DNA from: Moringa oleifera
Taxonomy: Eukaryota > Streptophyta > Magnoliopsida > Brassicales > Moringaceae
Assembly (NCBI GenBank): GCA_021397835.1
Contig: JAJFZO010000537.1
Coordinates: forward strand, 1,364,001-1,428,000
Direction: 5' to 3'
DNA length: 64,000 nucleotides
Part shown: positions 45,546 through 60,100 of the stretch, piece by piece
Position numbering within the stretch: position 1 is the stretch's first letter
Layout of the letters: each line of letters opens with the position of its first letter
The notes under the pieces: generated by a model
What the model was told of the DNA's origin: nothing
Databases searched by the model: none
The model's input: only the letters and a program-made list of their open reading frames with translations
Translations under genes and position numbers: made by a program

Positions 45546-48500
45546 TCTTAACATAAAATTTTAATAAAATTTCATATGAATGCTGTCTCTACTTTGTATT
45601 TAGGATGAGAACATTTTGACTTTATTAAGGGCAGATTATATAATGAAAAATAGGGGTTTAGGTATTTCTTTTTTTTTTTTTTAATCACATGGGATTGGAG
45701 GAGCTAATTATATTTGAAGGTCTTAACTAACCATAAATTAGTTTGAAGAAATTAAAATTTGTTTCGAAAATTTATAATAGAGGCTTTTAGCCTTGATGAT
45801 TCTTTTATTTTAAAATTTATTTTTATTATTTTAATTTTATAAAAAAATTTAGAATTTTAAAATTGATATTAACCTTTTATGATGAGTTGAATTTGTAATT
45901 GCTAATGGAGCAAACAGCGGGTGAATTGAGTTTCACGATTTTTTCATTACTTAGCTTTAATATGTAACATGAAAATAAAGAAAATAAATTGTAATAATGT
46001 AAAAAAGGAAGAGAGAGTGCAAACTTTGCTTACATTCACTGTTCTAAGCAAATTGCTTTAAAATTTTCTATAATTTTTTCTAATTCACTTTGGTTCTTTT
46101 CATCTAAGTTTCTAGATCAAAATAACTTGTTTCGCCTCTTAATATTTATTTTTTAATATAATTTTTAAAAAAATGATAATTTCCTCAATAAAAAATTATA
46201 TACAATAAATATTCAACGATGAAAAATCTTGCTCAATATGATATGAGTAAAAGAAAGAAAGTGTGACCGATGAGCTCTTACATGAATAGAAGTGCTATTC
46301 AATATTTTTTTTAAAAAAAAACTAACGGTTAGGCTTAAATAATAATAATAGTAATGGGTGACCTTGATGGTATTAAATTCTATTTGATAACACAAAATTA
46401 ATTAGTAATTAAATATAAAAATTTTAAATTAACATAGAATTCTATGTTACAAACCCTTAAGTAGTAGTAACTGGTAGGATCATGGCATTTTTCTCATTTT
46501 AGCTCACGAGGCTAATGGTAGTGAACCTATGCTTGCTAGTATCAAACTATAAGAGAGTAATGATTTATTGGTCTCTTGAGTTTTAATAATAAGTTTTTAT
46601 ATAAATGATAAAGTGATTAATTTATTTGATTATTTTATGATAGCATTGAATATAAATAAGATTTTATTAATTTTAATTTAAAAAAATTATTACATCACGA
46701 AGTGTTAGTAATAAGAATATGCAAGTATTCTATACGTTTAGAAAAAAAGACTTATACAATTTATTCCTTTAAGTGATGTTTTTACTTTTATTTTAAAAAA
46801 ATTTTAAGATTTTTAATTCATCAAATAAATTTATATCACTTATATATGATAGTAAATATGGTTTTAAAAAATTTTCAAGTTTATAATAACATTTTCTTCC
46901 AGTCATTATAATCAAATTGTATTGTTAACATTTTTAAAATAAACATATATTTTCATATATTTAAAATTATTTAAATTTACTTTAAATTGTTCTCAATTAA
47001 AATTGAAGCATCCAAATTATCATGAAAAAAATTGAAATTATCAAAATTATTAAATAAAAATCAAATTAAATTTTGACCTACATCTAAAATATATAAATTT
47101 TTTATGTAAATCATTAGAAATTATTTTATAATCAATTCAATGTAATTGTATAAATAAATAAGATAATTAAATTTTAAGTGAAAATAATAGATAATTGAAA
47201 AAATAATTTTTTCGGTAAATTTACCTTAAAATCAATTTGTCTGAATTTTAAAAAATTTTATATTACTAATAAAATTTTAAAATATTAATATTAAAAAACA
47301 AATGAGTAAAAAAAGTGAAAAAAATTTAAAAACTAAAACTAAAAGATTTTGTTTTACCCTAATTTAAAATAACTTAAAAACAACTAAAATATATTAAAAT
47401 AATATTTATTAATTTTAAAAATTATTAAAAAGTTAAAAAAAATTCAGATGGAGGCCCACTTGAAAAAGGGGTGAAGATTGATTGCCTTACCTAGTCCGAG
47501 TCAAAATTTTATGGCTCAATCCTACTCGGCTCATTAGCCAATGAGCTTTTAAATTAACAAGTCGGATTGGATTTATCTATTTTAAAAATATATGATCTAT
47601 GATCTATTCATAGATTTAATTAGTTAAGTTTTATGTGGGTTATTTTTAATGGAGCTTTACTTAAACTTTATGTGGGTTATTTGTAATCTTAAATAAGTTT
47701 TATTTAGATTTTATGTAAATTATTTTCGAGTTTTAAATGAGCTTTATTTGGTTTTATGCAGATTTTATGTTTATTTATAATAAGTTTAATAAAGGTATTA
47801 CATGGATCTTATATGAGTTTTATTACGTTTTACATACATATAACTTAATATTTTATAAGTTATGTTATTCGTTAATTTTAAAATAAGTAATATAAAAAGT
47901 TATTTACACATAATATTAAAACAAATAATTATATTTAATTAAATAAATATAATTTTAAAAAATTAAAGCATCACTGCAAAATAAGCACATCATAATTAGG
48001 TTGGCACCTACTCACTTGTCAATCATATGCATTTCTTAATCTCATCATCCAAATACGCATATCTTTAAATTAAAAAGATTATATAAATTTATATCTATTA
48101 TATAACTTTTAATTTTCAAGAGAATTAGTATCATTAAATTTTGCTCTCTATTGTCTTTTCTAATCTTGTATTATCTTGGATTCTTTTATTCGTCAAATTC
48201 TAATTCTTCAAATATGTAAGTACTTTAATTGTAAAATGTGTCAAATTCATTCTTGTATATGATAAATAATAATTATAAACGAATTAATTACACCTATTAA
48301 AATAAAACTTATTAATAATTTAATTAAAAAGGCTTAAACTTAACTTATTTATTGGTCTTAGTGGGTTAATCTAAATATAATTTATTTATTGATTCTAACG
48401 AGTTAGCTTAAATACAACCTCATTATAACCCTTGTTTTAATTCTAATGAGCTATCCTAAATATAATCTGATTGTAGCCCAATAATTAACTTTAATGGGTC

Positions 48501-49339
48501 TTTCCATCGGATAACCTGCTTTAAACTTTCAAACCCATGACTCAACCCATTTTTAAATCAATAGCGCTAACTCCATCCTATTAATAAATGAGCCAAGTTA
48601 AAACTCAATGGATCAGATCATAATTGGGCTGACTCATGGGCCATGGACTAAATAATGAGAGTGATCATTAAGACGATCTTGGATGTTGTATCTTTATCCT
48701 TATGATGTTGAATTGAATATAAAATTTCTTATTGGTCATTCAAGAAAGTTTTTTTTTTAAATCATTTTAAGTATGTAACTTTTTTTTATTCAATTAAACA
48801 TATGATTGTTGTATATCTGTGATTCATTTTTCACAAATTCAAAAATTTCTCAAAATTACTCAACAAGTATTCTTTATTATATCTATCTTACTTGTTTCAA
48901 TAATTCTTTATAGTTAAAGCTTTAATTGATTCTTTCATGATTTTAACTCAATATTTTTGAATTTTTCTTTGTTTCCACAAGTAACATAAACATACAATAT
49001 TAACATTTTTATTTATTTATTATCATCAAAATATTTTGTAATGTTTAATGACTTGATTGACTAATAAAACTTTGAGCTAATGAATAAAGATTTGAAATAC
49101 ATAAGACAAACAAATTGAAAACATTAAATTTGAATTCTTTTTTTTTAAAAAAAAAATTTAGATAAAGTTTATATAAAATTTTACAATTTATTCTCTTTTT
49201 TTTAAAAAAATAAATTCTGACTTTAAAAGTACTCAAATTAATTTGATCTATCAATATAAATTAAATTAAACCATATTAAAAATTTTAAAATTTAAAATAA
49301 TTCAAATTACTGATTTTTTATAATGAATTTTGACTTAAA
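45546..49339. other. AT-rich intergenic DNA upstream of NRPA1
   Basis: Long A/T runs and no protein-like frame. A somewhat distinct block at about 47450-48660 has repeated phrases (TTTATGTGGGTTATTT near 47630 and 47670; GAGCTTTA; AATGAGCTATCCTAAATATA and its variants near 48360-48470). It may be an old non-autonomous repeat. Confidence 0.5.
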
Positions 49340-49640
49340 GTTTTTTTACATATGCAAAGAATATTCAACCTATTATCACAAAAAAATATCTCAAATTTTT
49401 TTGAGTTATTATAAATATTTTTTTAAAAATTATAATATAAAAAATTTAAAAAATTCATGAAAAATGATTCGGAAACAAAAAGTTATTCCAATTTGAGGGA
49501 TGAATATGAAACAGTGTACAAAATTGAATTAGATCATTCTTTAAATATTTCAACAACAAAAATGTCATTAATTTTTCACAATCATTTTTAATTGAAGTTT
49601 AATTTAGATAAAATTAATATATTAAAATTTATTTAAATTT
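49340..49640 (-). repeat. Dispersed AT-rich repeat, inverted copy
   Basis: The reverse complement reads ATTGTGAAAAATTAATGACA, then TTTGTTGTTGAAATAT, TTTGTACA..TTTCATATTCATCCCTCAAATT, TTTTCATGAATTTTTTAAATTTTTT and GGTTGAATATT. These are the same words in the same order as the direct copy that starts 130 bp to the right. Confidence 0.7.
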
Positions 49641-49769
49641 TTTTTAAAAATTAAAGCTTATTTAAAGAGAGAAAGAAAACTTTAAGGTTTTATATATGTG
49701 ATATTTCCTCTTTCAGTAAAGTAAAGTCATTTTAAATTATGGATTTTGCTTTCCCTATCCAATTAAACA

Positions 49770-50260
49770 TTGATTTCTAAAATATTCCCAAACAAGCTTT
49801 GATCTATTATTTTTATTTAAATTAGACCTTGGTGAAAACAATTGTGAAAAACTGATGGCATTTTCATGGTTGAAATATGTGAAAAATTATCAAAATATAT
49901 TTTGTACTTCATTTTGATTTTGTTCTTTAAATTTGATTTTTTGTTTTACTAAGGAGCTATTTTCATGAATTTTTAAATTTTTTGATAGTATAAATTTTTA
50001 AAAAATATTTTTAAAACACAAAAAATTCTAAATTTTTTTGTAAGGGTAACTTGAATATTTTTTTATATTTATGAAAAAAGTTAGCCAAAATTCATTGTAA
50101 AATATCACTAATTTAAATTTTTTAATTAAAATTTTTAAACAATTTAATTTGGATCAAATTGATAGATTAAAATTTATTTAGAGACATTAAATGTTAAAAT
50201 TTAATTAAAAAATTAAAATTTAAAGTTTTAAATGATTTTTATCTATTTTTAATTAAATTT
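49770..50260 (+). repeat. Dispersed AT-rich repeat, direct copy
   Basis: Aligns with the intron 7 copy over about 300 bp. It aligns further with 45165-45545 (CTTGATCTATTATTTTTAT near the start, and AAAATTTAAA(G/C)TTTTAAAT near the end). Confidence 0.7.
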
Positions 50261-50734
50261 TATATCTTTTTATTCTTTTAATAACGATGAATTGATTTTA
50301 TAAAAATAACATATTCATTAGCGGTAGTTTTTATGATTATCAACTAGAATACTAAAAAATTAGTTTGACACTTTTTACTTTTGTAATAAAATCAATTCCA
50401 AATGAACGCCAAAGCGACAAATCTTTTTTGTCTTACCTTAAAATGGCAACTTACCATCTTGGTACTAAAACAAGTAATAATTATGCATATTTTATGTTAT
50501 TATTTTTTATATAATTAATAAGTTAAAAAATAAATAAAATAATTTTTTGATACTACCAAAACTCCAACACAAAGATAACAAACTTTGGATAGACATCGTC
50601 AAATAATTACCTTTTATTAAATTTCAAAGTATCAGTTTCCTAATTTTTAATGCTTAAATGAAAAATAAACTCCAAATATTAATTCAATTATATTAATTAC
50701 TTTTCGACCTATTATAAAATTTAGAGATAATTTT

Positions 50735-50890
50735 TTATGGCTAAATATTCAAAAAAATTGTGAAGTTTTTTTTTTATTAACGAATCAAACCTCGATATAT
50801 AAAAATTGATAAAATAAATCTCAATCTTTCATATCGGGTCGAAATAAATCTTTTGTTAACAAAAATTTCATCCGTTAATGGTAGTTGGTA
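50735..50890 (+). repeat. Possible left terminal region of the Mutator-like element
   Basis: GGCTAAATATTCAAAAAAAT, then CGAATCAAACCTCG and GTTAACAAAAATTTCATCCG followed by TTAATGG resembles the terminal regions of some plant repeats. It precedes the MULE relic by about 0.8 kb. No inverted partner was found on the right. Confidence 0.3.
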
Positions 50891-52097
50891 TATATAACGG
50901 CAATCTTAAGTTTTCAAAAAAGGTCTTTCAGGCACTTATAAAGCACCATTATGTTGAAGTCAAACGAATTTGTAAGTCTCTAAGTTTTCTCTCTTCATTA
51001 CCAATAACGATTCAGTCTCACCCATACTTAATCCATATTGTACTCACTATTGAATCTCGAATTTGTGCAATCAATCGATGGAAACTTCTCTTTCCGCAAA
51101 TGATTCTTGTTTTTATGAGCTATAAAATTGTTTCTGGTCAATGATAAATGGATTTGTTAGTTTTAAAGCCATAAAATCAGTTTTTTTTTTAAATTATTGG
51201 TTCCGACTGATGATACTTTTTATTGAATTGTATGTCGGGTGTCACGTGCCTTTGCATAAAGTAACAAGATTTAAGGATATTTTGGGTTGAAAGAAACCAT
51301 TTTTCGAAAGTATAGATCTTGTCTTTTACTTTATTAGTGTGAGTTCACTTTTTAAGTATATTATAAGTTTGATTATCCATTGTTTCAAGATGCATATAAG
51401 GAAAGTAAAAATTGAACCTAATTTTGTATCCAATTGTGGTATTCATTATTGATAGTGGTTAGGCTAGATTAATAAAAGTTAGTGTGTTAATGTTAGTGGC
51501 AATTACTTTGTGCTATTGTCTAACATGTATCTTGTGCTTCATGTGTGTTATGATATATATTATAAATACATGAAAATGTATTACTTAATTCTCATTTTAT
51601 TTATTTTCATTTAGGATTGAACAATGAATATGGCTTTATTTCACTTTACCTTTCATTTATATCATAGTGGCTACTTTATTGATAAACTAAATGAAAAAAT
51701 ATAATTCAAATTAAGTAGCCATTTATGATGATGTTAATTGTGATTTGGTCTCTTTAGTTAAACTAGTAAGCATACTAAAAGAGGCTAAAGTTTGGTATGA
51801 GTTCAAGAGATTTTTTTATGTTACTCTTGGTAAGAATATGGAAGATGGATTGAAGAAATTAGAAAGTGATATAAATTTGCTGAAAAAATTAAATATCATG
51901 TCCAAAGTTACTAAAGATATACATATTTATGTAAAGGAACCTATTTGGACTCAAGGCAATACTAACTAAAATAAAAAAAATCCTTGAGCATGTTCCTATT
52001 GATGAGAATGTGCATGTTAAGGATAATGTAATTGTACATCCATACCTAGTACAACATAAGTTTCTAGTAATAGGGTTTTAAGTGAGGATATTGGTGG

Positions 52098-52210
52098 CTG
52101 GAGTAAGGATGATGGTGTTGATAGTGATGCAGATAATGTATATTTTTTAGATAGTAAGGATGATGGTGTTGATGATGATGCAGATGATGTATATTTTTTA
52201 AATAGTGCTT
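52098..52210 (+). repeat. Tandem duplication in the MULE acidic stretch
   Basis: AGTAAGGATGATGGTGTTGA..GATGCAGAT(A/G)ATGTATATTTTTTA occurs twice in a row. Translated, DDGVDSDADNVYFLDS is followed by DDGVDDDADDVYFLNS. Confidence 0.85.
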
Positions 52211-53392
52211 ATGATGTTGAAATGAAGAAAGATGTTATGCATAGTGCCAATTTTGATGTACTTATGCATAACATGGAGGCTGGTAGTCATAGAGCCAATA
52301 TGCCTATATTTTTTTCTTTTGATATTGACTATTCTGATGAGTTACATACTTTAGGTAAGATGATAAGGATCGTAACAGCGAGAGCAAGAGTGAATTTAAT
52401 GCAATGACTGACATATCCAATTTAAAGTTCATAGTAAGCTTAATTTTTGGGTCCATTAATAAGTAAGAGATGTTGTGACAAAATATGGGGTGAAAAGGGC
52501 TATAATATTAAGTTTTTTAAAAGGAGGCTTAAGATAGTGCGTAAAGATGGTTGAAAATGGACCCTAATGGTCTCACAAATTAGTCAAACACAGTTTTTTG
52601 TTATGAAAACCTGTAACCTTACTCACACATATAATAGATTATTCTGCAATAAATTAGCAACTTCAAAGTTTTTTGGCCCACAGGTCTATTAATTTATTTA
52701 TAAGGGATTCAAAAATTATGATATCTATATTATAGCAAATAATGAGGTTAGATTTGGTGTGTGATGTGTCTAGAGCAATGTTTATAAGAGTAAAAATATT
52801 TGCAATATTAGATATTTATGGATTTTAAAGGTAACAGTATACCTAACTTAGAAACTGCTACAAGAAAGTTAAGCAAGAGAATCCTAGTAACTCACTGATT
52901 TTGAGTTTAGAGAAATTGACTCACACATTAGATCTGGTGTTTTAAAGGGTCTATGTCTGCTTGGATAGATGTAAGAAGGGGTTTTTAGAAGGGTAGAGGC
53001 CTATCATCAATTTACATGCCTCTTATTTGAAATGTAAAGCTTAAGGTTAATTGACGGCTACTATTAGGATTTATTTGAATAATAATACCTATCTCATTAC
53101 TTATGTGATTATTAATGGTGAAATCAAAGATAGTTGGACATGGTTTTTAGTAGAGAATGTGGCTAGATATTTTTATCTCACTAGTAGAAGGTGAAACTCC
53201 TTCAATTTGTTATCTGTTTTGGTAAGTTTTTCACTTGTATATCTTTTATTTTAACTTATTTTTTCACTCTTATTTGTAAGGCTTTATTTCAACCTTTAAG
53301 GAGCTTGTGTTTAATGCTAGTATAATGTTCTTTATTCATCATTTATATGGTAATTTTCAATAGCTACTGAAAGATAAATTTCTTAAGAATTT

Positions 53393-53414
53393 AATATATA
53401 TATATATATATATT
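53393..53414. repeat. Microsatellite (TA)n
   Basis: Short pure TA run inside the MULE pseudogene; it adds to the evidence of decay. Confidence 0.9.
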
Positions 53415-54190
53415 ATTGCTAAGGCCACAACTCATATGGGGTTTAAGAATACTATGGAAAGGATGATGACAATGGATACAAAGGTTTATGAATGGTTATC
53501 CAAGCTGCCTCCTAAACACTAGTCTAAGCATGCATTTTTACGTAAAGTTGAATGTGACATGTTGTTGAACAATTTGTTTGAGTCATTCAATACTTCTATT
53601 ATTAGGATAAAAGATAAACCTATTCTTCAGTTGTTAAATGATATTAGAAACTATTTGGTGGAGAGAATCTATTTGAATAGGGATAAAATGCAAAGGTATG
53701 AAGGGCTTTTATGTTTGAAAGTACAAAATATATTTGAAAAAATTAAATTAAAGTATAATCAATGGGTGATTATTTGGTCTAGGGGGTCAAGTACCAAGTA
53801 AGGTCAAGTAAGGATTAATTTGTGGTTGATTTACCAAGTCACAGTTACAATTGTAATAAGTGAAAACTTAATGGTATCCCCTATGTCCATGTTGTTTCTA
53901 TCATATTTTATCAAAAACAAAACCTAAAGGCTTATGTTGACCCATGCTATCATTAAAAAAAAAAAAGTACATGAGGTGTTATTATCATTTTATTAATCTT
54001 TACAATGGTCTAAACCTATAATTACAAGCTAGATTGGATCCAATGTAACACATTACTTTGAAAAAATCTCTTAAGTGATAAAAATAAAAAACAAAAAAGA
54101 AAACATGTTGACAAGGTTAGTAGAAGTTCCACAAAGATGTTAAAGAAGAATCAAGTTGTAACATGCCAAAGATAAAAGTAACTTGGATAT

Positions 54191-57100
54191 AATGTAATGT
54201 CTTATGAAGACCAATAGAGATAAGTATATTAATGTGTTATTTATTATTTGATAAGTTGTACTTTACAAGCTTTGTTGATTTGTAGGAAAAAAAGGGACAT
54301 ATTATGACTTGCTTATTTGATGAGTTATAACTTATTGTATTACCATTTATTTCTAGAAAAAAGACCAATCCAATAGTGAAAAAATTGTCATGATTTTTAG
54401 GATACCAAACATGTTTTCAAATCAAGCAAGATGTATTACATATTAACATTATATTCATATAAATTAAACTGATTGTTGTCATTTGTTATATGCCTTTTCA
54501 GCTAGGCAGCCTTAACACAATATATAGGAGCATGCTTTTCTGTCCTATGAGTGTAAGTGTAAGTTTTGTTTAAATTTTAGTATTAAATATTTAATTTGAT
54601 AGAAATGTAATGGTATTCTCTCTTTGTATGACCTATTGTAGGGTCAAAATCTATCAAGATCAATTTTAGTTTAACTCATTGTTAAGTAGTTCAGTAACTC
54701 GATTACCCACTACTATAGATCTACTAAATGTCCTCATATCAATGCCAAATATACCCTTATTATCGACATTTATGCCATCACTAATAATGCCATTAATCCT
54801 TCCATCATCTTAGTCAAGTTTCTCTAAATTAAATTCACATATCAAGCTAAACCATCTTAGAAGACCACCAAGATAGTGACACAGACCACTTTATTCCCCC
54901 TAGATAAAGTTATAACAAGATCAATTATTGCGAAAAAAAAAAAAGATAGCCATAGCTTGCCCAAACTTTAATAGCATTCATCCACCATTAGAATAAAGAC
55001 ATTGATTATGTGTTATGATTCGATCACTGTCAACGTAAACTTTTATAAGTTTATTGGCATAGTTGCGGAATGTTGAAACAAGTGTCTTGTTGATTTGGTA
55101 ACTAATTCATATTATCAAGTGTCTTGTTCTAAACATTATTATTGATTTTAGATTTTCATGTGGATTGATAAAATAATCATGGAATGTTAAAATAATGATT
55201 GTAACTAGATTTGATTGAATATAAAGATGGCATTTCAGGTTATCTATTAATATTATGTTGCAGTGTTGTAAAAATTTGGAAGGTTGATTCATTTTGCTTT
55301 GTTATGGATGATGATAATAATTGAGAATAATATTTTATATGATTTTGTTAACAATATAGAGGCATCACGTTGAAACAATAAGGCATATTTTTCACTTTTA
55401 CTTGTAAACATTTTAGGATTATATTTGTTTATGTTGAGCGTAATTTAATCATTGAAACAATATTGTAAACACTTGTTTGTAAACATTATTCATTATATTA
55501 AATCAATAAAGGGTCTATGCACCAAGCTTGCATTTTATTGAATCACATAACCAATTTTATATTCATATATCAAAGTTCAAAAACTAAAGACCTATTAGAC
55601 TTGCTGCATATACTACAATACAAAGCACAGAATCATTATGAACACATTAATTATCTAAGAAACACTAGCAGTTTTCTTTTAGAAAGTAACTTTTTTTTTT
55701 GTTGAACTTTCCTAATTGGCCTATCAATTTTAGTAACACTTGCATTTCACGATTACAAATCGGAGGATTAAACCATTGAAAGTATCTACAAAACTCATAT
55801 TTTTTGCATCAAGCATCAAACTAAAATAAAAGTTCATCATAAATCAATTTATTCTAATGTAAGTAGCCACTAGCAATTACAAGAACTTACAAGATATGAT
55901 AATTAACCGTTACAACAATAGACACCATAATTGAATAAAATGAAATATTATATTAAACATTTTTTTAATTGAAATAGTGAACCTTGATTAATTGAATTAA
56001 ATAGAGTATCATAGTAGTATCATTAAATTTGAATTAAAAGCAATCACAGTAACAATTTTTAATATCTACATTGAATGCAATATCTAGTAACCAAAAAATT
56101 ATACTCAAAACCCAACATCTAATCAATTGAAAAGCAAATCATGATGACGAATTACCTTATTCTTCTTGCAATCCTAAAACCTCATCTTTAGGTTTTTATG
56201 TGTCCATGAAAAGCATAATTGAACCCGAAATTCACAAAAATAATAGTTGAGATTGAAGGTTCACACTTCACTCTCCATGTGACCGAATGGTGGTCACTTT
56301 TCCACTATCCATAATAATCGAGCTACATTATTAGAAATGATTGTAGACAAATCCACCTTCAATCAATAATTTTAGAAGAAAATCTTGAGAACCACTTTGA
56401 TTTTGATGATGAATAATATGAAATAAAAGTCGGCAACAAAAAGGGTTACTAGTTTTATTTGGAAGGAAAACGAATAGAAAAATACAATATTAATACTCTC
56501 TTAATGCTCATTTTCAATGACGTTTAGGCTTGGAGTTCGTTTCACTAATTATCAAAAGAAGAGGATCCATTATGTCACTTTTAAACAATGAGTTTGATTT
56601 ATTACTTAGGGCAAACTTTAAGGTTTTTTGAACATTTATTCTTTTTTATTTTAAAATTTTTTTCTTCCTTTTACAGTAATCATTTCTTATAATTTGATTG
56701 TTCCTAACTCTTTGTTATTGAATAAAAAATCCTTATAAAGACAAAAATATTTACAACAATGGCATTAGGTTAAAAACTAAAAGGCACCTTTTTCATTTTT
56801 TTTTTCAATTTTTGCAATCTTATTTGGTAAAAAGAGAAGTCATTGCCCATTTTCTTACTTTTTCATCGCATGAATCAATTGTTCTTCACTTTCCCTTTAG
56901 ATTTCTTTTTAAATTTTCTTCTCATCTACTTTAATCTTTGTGGATTATTCCTCAAAAGTATTTTGCACAACAAAGCTCACACAAGATGGAAAGGTAAGTT
57001 TTTTTTTCTCATTATTTATTATTATTTTTTTGTTTTCTTTGTTATTGTCGCAAAATAGATTTCTGAATACATCAAACATGTGCAAAGGGTAAAAATGTTT

Positions 57101-60100
57101 TCTTGTTAAGTGATTTTTTTTTTTTTTTTGCAATTTATAACAAGTTCTATGTTTAGTCATTTATTTAGTACCACAAAACAGTTTTTGATACATTCTCTAA
57201 TGAAGACAGGAAAACATTATTTTGGTATTTTATTTTTATGTTTTTCTCTCTTAAGAAATGGTATATTTGTCTCTGCATTTTGGTGCGCAACACCATATTC
57301 GGTGCTACTCTAGTGCAACATGATATTTGGTGCTACTTTAGTGCAGTATCAAATGTTTTTTTGTTTAAATTTTTATTTTTGTTTTTTTACTTAAATTGTA
57401 TTTTTGAAAGATAACTTTATATATATATATATAATATTATTACGAAAAATTACATTATTGAAAATATCTCATTAAAAGCTTTAAAATAAAATCAGTATCT
57501 TATATATAATTTAATTTATTTAAATTATTAATATTAATTAAATATCTAGTTAATGATAAATTTAGATATAATAAACATCTGTTTAAAATAAGTTAACCAA
57601 AAATTTAAGTCAAATTAAATATTTATTAATTTAAATAAATTAGTTAATATTATAGATTTTATTTATTGATAGTGGTTATTTAATATTATTAAAATAATAT
57701 TTGTAATACCAATTTAATGTAAATGAATTGAAGATAAAAAAATTTGATATTAAAATATTATAAAAAATTCTCCTTAACACTAATACTGTTAATTTTAGTG
57801 TGTAGGGTTGGTGATCGCCTGATGTCAATGTTGACTTCATGTTTTATCAAAATTTTATGTAAGTTTTGTATGTGACAAAGATGTTTTATGAATTTATGGT
57901 TACTAGGTTATTATATCTTTTAAAAAATATTTACAAGGCTTTCATAAAATTTTTACCGTGTAATATTTGTAAAGGTTTTGTTTAATTTTCATAGAATCCA
58001 TGTAAAGATATTATGAAAGTTTCAAGTAATTTTTAAAGGTATTTTGATTAATTATTTATAGATTTATGTAATTTTTCTACAAGATTTCATTTCCAAACAA
58101 ATTTCTTGTATCTCTATCATAAAGACTGAAATATGAAAAATTATTGAATAAAATAAAAGATGTCAACTTAAAGCAATTTTTGTATTGAATTCGAACTTCT
58201 TATATTCTTGGGAGTTAATTTAAGTCTAAATATGTATTGATTTGACGTGTCCAAATTTAAGTAGAAAGTTCACAATTTGAGAAAAACAAAAATATCTTTA
58301 AAGTGGATAATTTTTTTAGAGTAAAACTGGTTGATCCAAAACTAAAAAGTGTTTATCTAAAATTTAATCAAAAGTACTTGAACAATTTTGAAAAAATTAT
58401 ATGGGTACATAAAAAAATGTTATACGCACACATAAAAAAAAATTATATTAAAACTTGAACCAAACTAAAGAGATATCAACTCAAATTTACATAAATCTAA
58501 AGCAAAAGTGCCGAGGCAAAACTGAGTGAAAACACATTAAAAAATATTATATAAAATTTATTATGTAATATAAAATTTAAAAAAATTACATAAATGTTCA
58601 AAAATTATGCAAAAACTCAAAGGTTATATGAATATTTCATTAGCTAGAAAGTCAATAACATCACACATAAAAATTATGTGAAAACAACTATGGTAACCTA
58701 AAGATAGATAAAGATACACGAAATTTTAATTACACTAAAGCCAATAACTTCTCACAAAGTATTCATGGACTCAATTATGATTATATAAACACTTTATATG
58801 AGAAAAACATAACTTTTCACAAAACTTACTATAAATTATTATATGAATTTATTAATTTTGAGTTACTTACATGGACACCAATTACAACTTAACACAAAAT
58901 AAATCAATCTTAACAAAAAAATGCATCAAATTTAACACAAAATATATCAATCTTAATATGAAAGATATCAATTTTTATATAAAATATATCAATCTTTATA
59001 CAAACATTTAACATTATTTAATTTTTTGATTAAGTACACACTCATTTGCTAATGTAACTATCACAATGACACATGAAACCTCAACATAACTATCACATTC
59101 AAATAAAATATTTATTTATTTTTTTAAATCAACAATACATTCACGTTAGATACAAATTACATGGACGGGTGGCCAATTCAACAAAATATTTTTTTGAATA
59201 TATAATATTTGAGTAATTATCCACACAAATTGAAGTTGATGAAGAGAATTGAAGGACAATGTAGAGAGAAAAGAAAAATTATGCATGTAAAGAAAAAACT
59301 AATGAGACTGTTAAAAGTGAGGAAGAAATTGGAAGAAAAATTTAGAGAGAAAATTAAAAATAGTAAACAGTCAGTTTTTAACCTGACGATATCATTGTAA
59401 ATATCTTTATCTTTCTAAAAATTTGAAATAATTAAATTATAAAAATAGTTATTACAAAGAAAGAAGGAATTAAGCCATCATGTAGCTATTTTTTTAAAAT
59501 TCTTGATTTCCATTTTTATTACAAAGAAAATTATTCATATAATTTACATATTTCAAAATTACTTTCATTAAGAACTAATATAATTTAGGTACAATCATGT
59601 TCTCTATAAAGCAATATTTAAGCTCATAAGAAATATTGAGAATGTATTTTGATATTGTGTTAGTCTATCACTCTAATTTAACTGGAAAAAAAAAGAAAAA
59701 AAAGACTTGCATGTTTTTGTTGAGGCTAAAATTTAAATTTATTAATATTTATTTCATATGTAATAAAACAAATAACATACATGTATATATAGGTAAATAA
59801 TCATATGGGTGAAGATGAAAAATAACAAGAAAAGAAAATTAATCAGATTAAAAAGAAAAACCCAGCCAAAAAACAAATAAATATAACTCCTTAGAAAGCA
59901 CAAAGAAAGACAGATGAACAAGACAGAGGAGAACACACAAATATAACTTGGGTAAAGGCCAAACTAGAGTGAAGGGTTCTTACGACATTGGAAAGAAGCA
60001 TGCTAGCCCAAGAAAATGTTTCAAAGATTCCAATTTCATGAAGTCTACATGATCTAAGGAAATCAAAGAACTCTCGTAAATGAACATTGCCAGTACAGCC

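Larger units (their letters stand above)
51690..54190 (+). mobile_element. Mutator-like (MULE) transposase pseudogene
   Basis: Plus strand, broken by many stops. In order: a PB1-like N-terminal piece (51745-51969; NMEDGLKKLESDINLLKKLN, then HIYVKEP); a duplicated acidic stretch (about 52100-52210); a MuDR DNA-binding-like part near 52460-52660 (VTKYGVKRAI and CNLTHTYNRLFCNKLATSKF across frames); transposase remnants near 53080-53160 (NGEIKDSWTWFLVEN); then KVYEWLSKLPPKH, MLLNNLFESFNTSI and KPILQLLNDIRNYLVERI (53440-53800). A SWIM-type end follows at 53820-53960 (FVVDLPSHSYNCNK, then LNGIPYVHVVSIIFYQ and LKAYVDPCYH). A Cys of the SWIM zinc motif is replaced (GIPY for GIPC). Clearly inactive. 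Confidence 0.85.

Noticed and set aside
50878..51144. 88-codon plus-strand frame before the MULE relic
   Set aside because: No resemblance to MULE or other proteins; probably leader or intergenic sequence of the element.
56843..57313. Phe-rich frames of 67-71 codons on both strands
   Set aside because: They result from T-rich runs in intergenic DNA.
59209..59400. 63-codon basic frame (KKLMRLLKVRKKLEEKFREK)
   Set aside because: A-rich intergenic DNA readily gives Lys/Arg/Glu frames; no start context, neighbours or family support.
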